This document shows, in pieces, positions 59,270-64,000 of a stretch of 64,000 bases of DNA. The stretch lies in assembly GCA_016617855.1 (NCBI GenBank), contig JAECUM010000792.1:186001-250000 (forward strand), read 5' to 3'. Under the pieces are notes generated by a model that made no database searches, was not told the origin of the DNA, and saw only the letters and a program-made list of their open reading frames with translations. A program made the translations under genes and the position numbers. This DNA comes from Megalonaias nervosa (Eukaryota; Mollusca; Bivalvia; Unionida; Unionidae). Within the stretch, counting starts at the first letter, position 1; each line of letters opens with the position of its first letter.

Positions 59270-59610
59270 AATATCATGCAGGACGGGCAGTCAGGCGGCA
59301 TAACTCCGGCTTATTTAGCTGTGGAACACAGAAAATTGTCTCCTCAGGTAGAGCTGCTTAAATCATTTGGTTAAAATCCACCAATCCTTGGTAAAGTTAA
59401 GATGTGGAAATTAATATTAGAAGGATGGAAAAAGCAGGGACCATAACTCTTTTAAAAAAGGACAGAAATGGCTAGAAATCAAACCATTTTAATTTCTCAT
59501 CAATATAAAGCGCATATCAAATTTGGTTAACATCCAATAATTTCCAGTAAAGTTATCTTGTGGGAACCAAATTTCGGACGGTTAAACTGGTATGGTTACT
59601 CCAGGGATTT
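59270..59610. repeat. Tandem repeat, family 2, second locus
   Basis: Two units with GGCATAACTCCGGC/ACCATAACTCTTTT, GCTAGAAATCAAACC, TTGGTTAAAATCCACCAATC and TTTCCAGTAAAGTTA, the same family as 50.6 kb. Confidence 0.65.
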
Positions 59611-59614
59611 AAAA

Positions 59615-60562
59615 CAAATTAGGTTAATTTAAATCTAAATAGTTAGACCACATTAGGGTCCAATTACGTACAAGAAATATTGGTGAAATCTGTATCAGCA
59701 GGTTATGTAGGTATATATGTATGTATTATGATGCATTATGGAGTTTAAGAACATATCAGCATAATATTGGCTGTACAGTACGTATGACAAGTCAGTTTCT
59801 AAAGATATATCTGTGTATGTATGCTGTAACAATTAAGATGACAAAATCAGTATCATACAGCAAATTTCTTGATTAAAGTACACCTGTCCATGGAACCAGT
59901 CTATTAAAAGGCATGCTTACATATAGAAGAAACCGGTCTCGGTAGTTTCATCGTGAAGCTATCAAATCAAATAATGGCCATGCATGTTGACAAATTAATT
60001 CTAAATGACATAATTAGATTGCATACTGACAGACATACAGGTCCATAAAACCAGGCAAGACCTAGAAGATCGTGCAATAAACCTCCTTACTTGTCCCATT
60101 AATATGTGTGCTGTCCCTTAGGTTTATTATACGTATCAAATCAAGACAAGTAGCATGTGTGTTAATTACACAACAAATTCAGGACATAAAAAATATAGAG
60201 ACTAATTGAATGAAAAATGTCTTATTGCAGGATCTCTACATGTCATAACTTGTGATTAACTTTGAGCAAACTTTTAAACGATGCCTCAAATAATCAAACG
60301 GAAGCTTTAAAAAATGAAAACGAATCACCATTTGAGACAAGAAAGAACTTCATGTTTCAACTGGCTTCGAGTTATATATGTCAGCGATCAATGATTATTT
60401 GGTAATTATATGTATGATATAATCTCATATAAAAGAATACATGCTCACTTCGGGTGAGGTTTTAACTGTACACCGAATAATGAAATAATCGAGATCGACA
60501 TCAGGGACTTGCATTGCTGCTTACAGTTTGCCTATAAATAATCTATGCACATGTATTATTAA
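59615..60562. other. Intron, no gene recognised
   Basis: AT-rich sequence. I see no repeat, RNA gene or coding signature. Confidence 0.4.
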
Positions 60563-60566
60563 TAGG

Positions 60567-61469
60567 TGTTACGTGTACGCTCGTACAAAAGTAACAAAAG
60601 AAAAGAGTGAAGCCAACAAGCTTTGTAAATTTTAACAAAATAATTTATTTCCCTAGAAAACAATGGAAAAATAGGAACAGGACTTACGGTTTGTGAATAT
60701 AATCCAAAAAATTAATCCTAAAATTGCAAAATATAAGTCCTATCACTAAACAGTTCTAACTGAATCCAGGTTCGAATCTCGATGAAATTCCAATAAGGAA
60801 GGCGATGTACTGTGGCAACAGATCCTCGATTGAATCACAGATTATAATGTTTCCGTTTAGAATTCTAGAATAAATTTCGACTGAATGTCTTTCTCCTAGA
60901 ACTTTTATAAATATGAAGCACTTGTGTAGTTTTCTAGAGAATGAATTATTAAATTCCAAAAAATAGATGAACTTCAAAAACAATCTGACAGCAACAATTG
61001 AAACACCTTATACCCTCAAGGTGTAAAGATACGACTGAATAAATTTAATACCAATTGGCTGTTTTAAGCCTTGAGTTTAGATCATATGGTGGCTCACGTG
61101 ATGGATTACGTGGCCATTAATTTGAACTTCGCATTTTAAAAAAATGATACTTTGCACGCACGCCTTAAAAGAATTAGCGAATCTTACTGTAAGATTCAAT
61201 AAAAAAGGTTGTTTACAAATTAGAACTATCACACAGGCAGAAAATGACCTTGGTAATAGCCAATCGTTGTATCTTAATGTTTACAAGATCTATGAAAGAG
61301 GGTGAGCTAAAAATAGTGCATCCTTGTGCGTTCTAAACAAACTGAATTTACTGGGAAAAATATAAAATCCCGTGAAAATAATCATTAGAATAAAATGTAA
61401 TGAAACAAAAATAAAATAAAAAATAATTTAAAACTAATACACAAGTAAATAAATTACATAAACGTAACA
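60567..61469 (-). mobile_element. Solo LTR, Gypsy-type family (copy B)
   Basis: 903 bp from TGTTACGTGTACGCTCG to CATAAACGTAACA, flanked by TAGG (60563-60566) and TAGG (61470-61473), a 4-bp target duplication. The minus strand carries an AATAAA-type signal close to its 3' end, within TTCCCTAG/CTAGGGAAATAAATTA. It has no primer site or coding region beside it. It inserted in the intron between the two most 5' plexin exons found. Confidence 0.9.
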
Positions 61470-61878
61470 TAGGTAAATTGTGAGGAACCCTCTGTGTCTT
61501 CGACCATCTCAATCACATTCTCATAACAAAACAAACCGTAACAGCATACTGCACACTGAATACATATGACCCAATGCCTTTTGGTGAAGTTTATTGTACG
61601 TTAGTACTATCATATCGTTAAGTATCGTGTGTCATGTGAGCCTTATTCCATTCTGATCCCTTTATCTTATGTGAACGGTCAGTAATCCATAATAATAATA
61701 TATTTTGCATATAAATGAAATGAATGTTTAAATTTATGGGAACGAACAATTACAAGCATAATATTATCCATGCAAATGTTGAAACCAGAGATTAAAACCT
61801 GGACTACCAAGATGTACAAATAGTGCATGATTATTCCATAAGCTTCTGACAGGAGTCAATAGCATTTGTAGGCCTTAC

Positions 61879-61990
61879 CTGTATGGTTTCTCGACGTCCA
61901 ATCTGCATATTGTCTGGAAAAACATGACCAAGAGATCTACATAAGTTGATTGATCTAATCATATTGAGGTTTCCGTTCCACTGACCGCAC
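61879..61990 (-). CDS. Plexin exon: end of PSI1 and start of linker
   Basis: 112 bp, entered with one base completing a codon and left in phase 0. It starts after ...GTTACAG and ends before GTAAGGCC. The peptide runs from RCGQWNGN to GRRETIQ, with two cysteines. This fits the last cysteines of PSI1 and the first strand after it in plexins. Joining to the 58-kb exon gives ...ETIQLESVYV..., a continuous strand. It is the most 5' exon I could identify; the preceding exon with the CxWC half of PSI1 was not seen up to 64000. Confidence 0.75.
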
Positions 61991-63270
61991 CTGTAACAAA
62001 TAATATAAACCAATCAGGTCAGATTTCGTGACCTTAGTGACAAAACGCAACTGGAGGTTTGTGTGAGTTATATTTTATAATCAAGTATTTGTTATATTGA
62101 GGTATTTGAAGCGCATGTATGTGTTGGAGAATCTTCATCCACTGTACTGTCTAAGCTGATGCGTCTATATGACAGACACCTGTTCTTAAAGGACATTTCT
62201 ATTATATTTGTATTTGTTCTTGAAGGATAAACTATTTTACTCGAGTGTTCTTTATAACTGGTTGCAGTGATTTGGGACTTCATAATACATACAAATGTGA
62301 ACTTTCTGGAAGACCTGGTGTGGATAAAACATATTGTACAGATAAATGATACGATTACAAAGGTCTTCCTCTTGCGAGTATTTGCAGATAGCATGAACAA
62401 TGGATATTTTTTATCTACCTCGGTGTGTGTTTCTTTGGATATTAAGCACACTTTCAGATATGGCATCTGTTGCAATGAAAGAGGCGTGAACTGGTAGGGT
62501 GTGTAAATTTCATTATACAAGGTGGAGTGGTTTCCACAATGGTTAATATGCATGCAATCAAATATATACATTTCAGACATTTCACCATTTATATAGCAAT
62601 TATGGTCACGAATTTGATATTTCCTATCTGTGTTTTGAAAACATTTTAAGTGTCAGCTATGATCCCTTAGGTCTCTATCAATATATACAGTGCTAATAGA
62701 ATCTCATGTTTTAGTGTCCCACTCATTTCATTTAGTAAATGTTCTGAAACGTTATCTTTTGTGTTTTAACTGGTTTATGCCCACCTTATTTTTTAAATAC
62801 GTGAGTTCTAGATGACTTTTAAGTAATTTCTGCCATTTAAATCTCTTTCTCAAGTAATACACTTACATGTAGATGCTCATATTGACCTTTTACTATTTAC
62901 TTTATTATTAATTACATCATTTAACAAGACTGATAATATATTTCAATTTAAAATTGAAGAGAGGTAATTGGTAATAGCAAGTAAGATAACTCTTAATTAG
63001 AGAGATTTATTTGTAAACAAATGTCTGATTTTCTGAAATAAAACTGAAAGACTTACATGTTGCATAAAATGCACCATTACTATTCTTGGTAAACATCAGC
63101 TTGCAAAATAATTTAAAATTCATTAATGTACTCTTTGCCAGGCAGAATTATGCGCATTGTTTGTTTGTGCATTGCTCTACCATCGATAGGTTTGAGAAAA
63201 ATTTTGTGTGGATATAGGACTCATGGTACTAATGAGATAGACGAATGGGAACCAGTCTAGAAATGGGTCA
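61991..63270. other. Intron with one long open frame; no gene recognised
   Basis: The frame at 62092-62580 (-) is 162 codons, the longest in the window, but has no domain, no repeat and no splice link to plexin. Its amino acids (many I, T, S, K) look like translated non-coding DNA. Confidence 0.35.
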
Positions 63271-63272
63271 AG

Positions 63273-63415
<143 letters not shown>

Positions 63416-63419
63416 TTAT

Positions 63420-64000
63420 CTGGCCAGGATTGGTTGATTATGAAATTCCAAACAGATGTTATACTCATACAAATAGAAAGATTCCCCTGATGTCATATGG
63501 TATCTCCTTTCGAACGCATACTGCTACCTCACTTTACACTGTTACAATGTAGCCTTGAACCAAAATGGCTCCTATGTTAAACGTATGTTTGGCTCTTTTG
63601 TCTTTGTTATTCAGCCCCATCCTGCTCTTCTTTCAAGTGACATCCTCTACGACATCTCTAAGTATGTGACACTAGTTGAGCTGGTTACACCTGATGACCA
63701 ATATTTCCGCAGCAATCACCGTCTTGAAATCTTGTTATCTCTGAATGGGTCAAAATTTAAACACGGAATTGCCACCGCAAGACTCCCTATCATGTCTAGA
63801 TGATTGTCTGTTGGGTACTGGACAGGAGATACTAGTAATTGGTTTGTGATAGTAAATTAATGGTTTGTTTGAATATAACTTTGTGTTGATTGTAAATAAT
63901 TATTGGCTGATGGTCTGTAGAGCCTAGTTTGGCGGATAGTAGGTCACTAGGCTCTGGATATTAGATCCTTAGGCTCTAGTTAAAACTGGTTGATGAAAAG
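63420..64000. other. Right end of window, no gene recognised
   Basis: This should be intron upstream of the plexin PSI1 exon. A weak repeat TAGGCTCTAG/TAGGCTCTGG stands at the very end. The frame at 63555-63803 (+) has no known motif. Confidence 0.35.

Larger units (their letters stand above)
8277..61990 (-). other. Plexin gene, internal part (12 exons found)
   Basis: A minus-strand gene whose exons spell the extracellular stalk of a plexin, the cell-surface receptor for semaphorins in axon guidance and cell migration. Twelve exons with GT donors and AG acceptors join in phase to 1536 bp without a stop. Order: PSI1 end, linker, PSI2, inter-PSI domain, PSI3, IPT1, IPT2, start of IPT3, matching the family. 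The Sema domain lies beyond 64000; the later IPTs, membrane segment and RasGAP domain were not found below 8277. Introns run from 0.9 to about 20 kb and are full of repeats. The IPT and PSI3 wording looks nearer to A-class than B-class plexins, but I cannot settle the class. Confidence 0.9.

Noticed and set aside
8277..61990. A true CRISPR-like or defence system among the many regular repeats
   Set aside because: The repeats are adjoining and degenerate with no unique spacers of even length, and no cas-like genes occur.
62092..62580. 162-codon open frame, the longest in the window
   Set aside because: No domain, odd composition, lies in an intron, and no splice link or promoter-like support.

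Overview
This is AT-rich eukaryotic DNA from an animal, most likely a mollusc and probably a bivalve. The protein evidence is spread over short exons with GT/AG borders. The rest is a dense mix of minisatellites, tRNA-derived SINEs, solo LTRs, a Ty3/gypsy relative and a Polinton-type remnant. There are no bacterial operons, rRNA genes or CRISPR arrays. The bivalve assignment is an inference from repeat style.

The one convincing host gene is on the minus strand: an internal part of a plexin, the semaphorin receptor. I resolved twelve exons between 61990 (5' side) and 8277 (3' side). All reading phases join, giving 1536 bp (512 codons) with no stop. In order they encode the end of PSI1, the linker, PSI2, the inter-PSI domain, PSI3, IPT1, IPT2 and the start of IPT3. 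The Sema domain must lie beyond 64000, and the remaining IPTs, transmembrane segment and RasGAP domain below position 1 or in an exon I missed.

Mobile DNA fills the introns and the 3' flank. At 42.6-48.9 kb, minus strand, lies a decayed Ty3/gypsy element in the order LTR, gag, protease, integrase, reverse transcriptase. Integrase upstream of RT is the Gmr1-like arrangement. Its 5' LTR has a likely tRNA-Pro primer site and is split by a solo LTR in the opposite orientation with a TCAT target duplication. Related LTRs with TGTTACG...CGTAACA-type ends are near 7.1, 11.5, 19.1, 23.2, 54.7 and 60.6 kb. At about 2.9-5.8 kb, plus strand, is a broken Polinton/Maverick-type segment: an integrase with a 0.6-kb internal tandem duplication, then a minor-capsid-like gene. 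A DIRS-like RT scrap is at 16.1 kb. Five copies of one tRNA-derived SINE are at 9.5, 12.8, 31.6, 36.8 and 37.2 kb (the 12.8-kb copy has a perfect 12-bp target duplication), and a second SINE type is at 11.0 kb.

Tandem repeats are the other main component. Four separate blocks (8.6-10.7, 13.2-14.8, 55.3-56.5 and 58.2-58.7 kb) share a head sequence followed by degenerate repeats of about 145 bp, like the 'pearl'-type repeat elements of bivalves. Other arrays have units of about 34, 41, 45, 45-50, 51, 55, 60, 90 and 160 bp. Several have units divisible by three and so carry long but probably meaningless open frames. I found no convincing new multi-gene system. The most notable items are the Gmr1-like pol order with its nested LTR, the headed tandem-repeat element, and the duplicated Polinton integrase.
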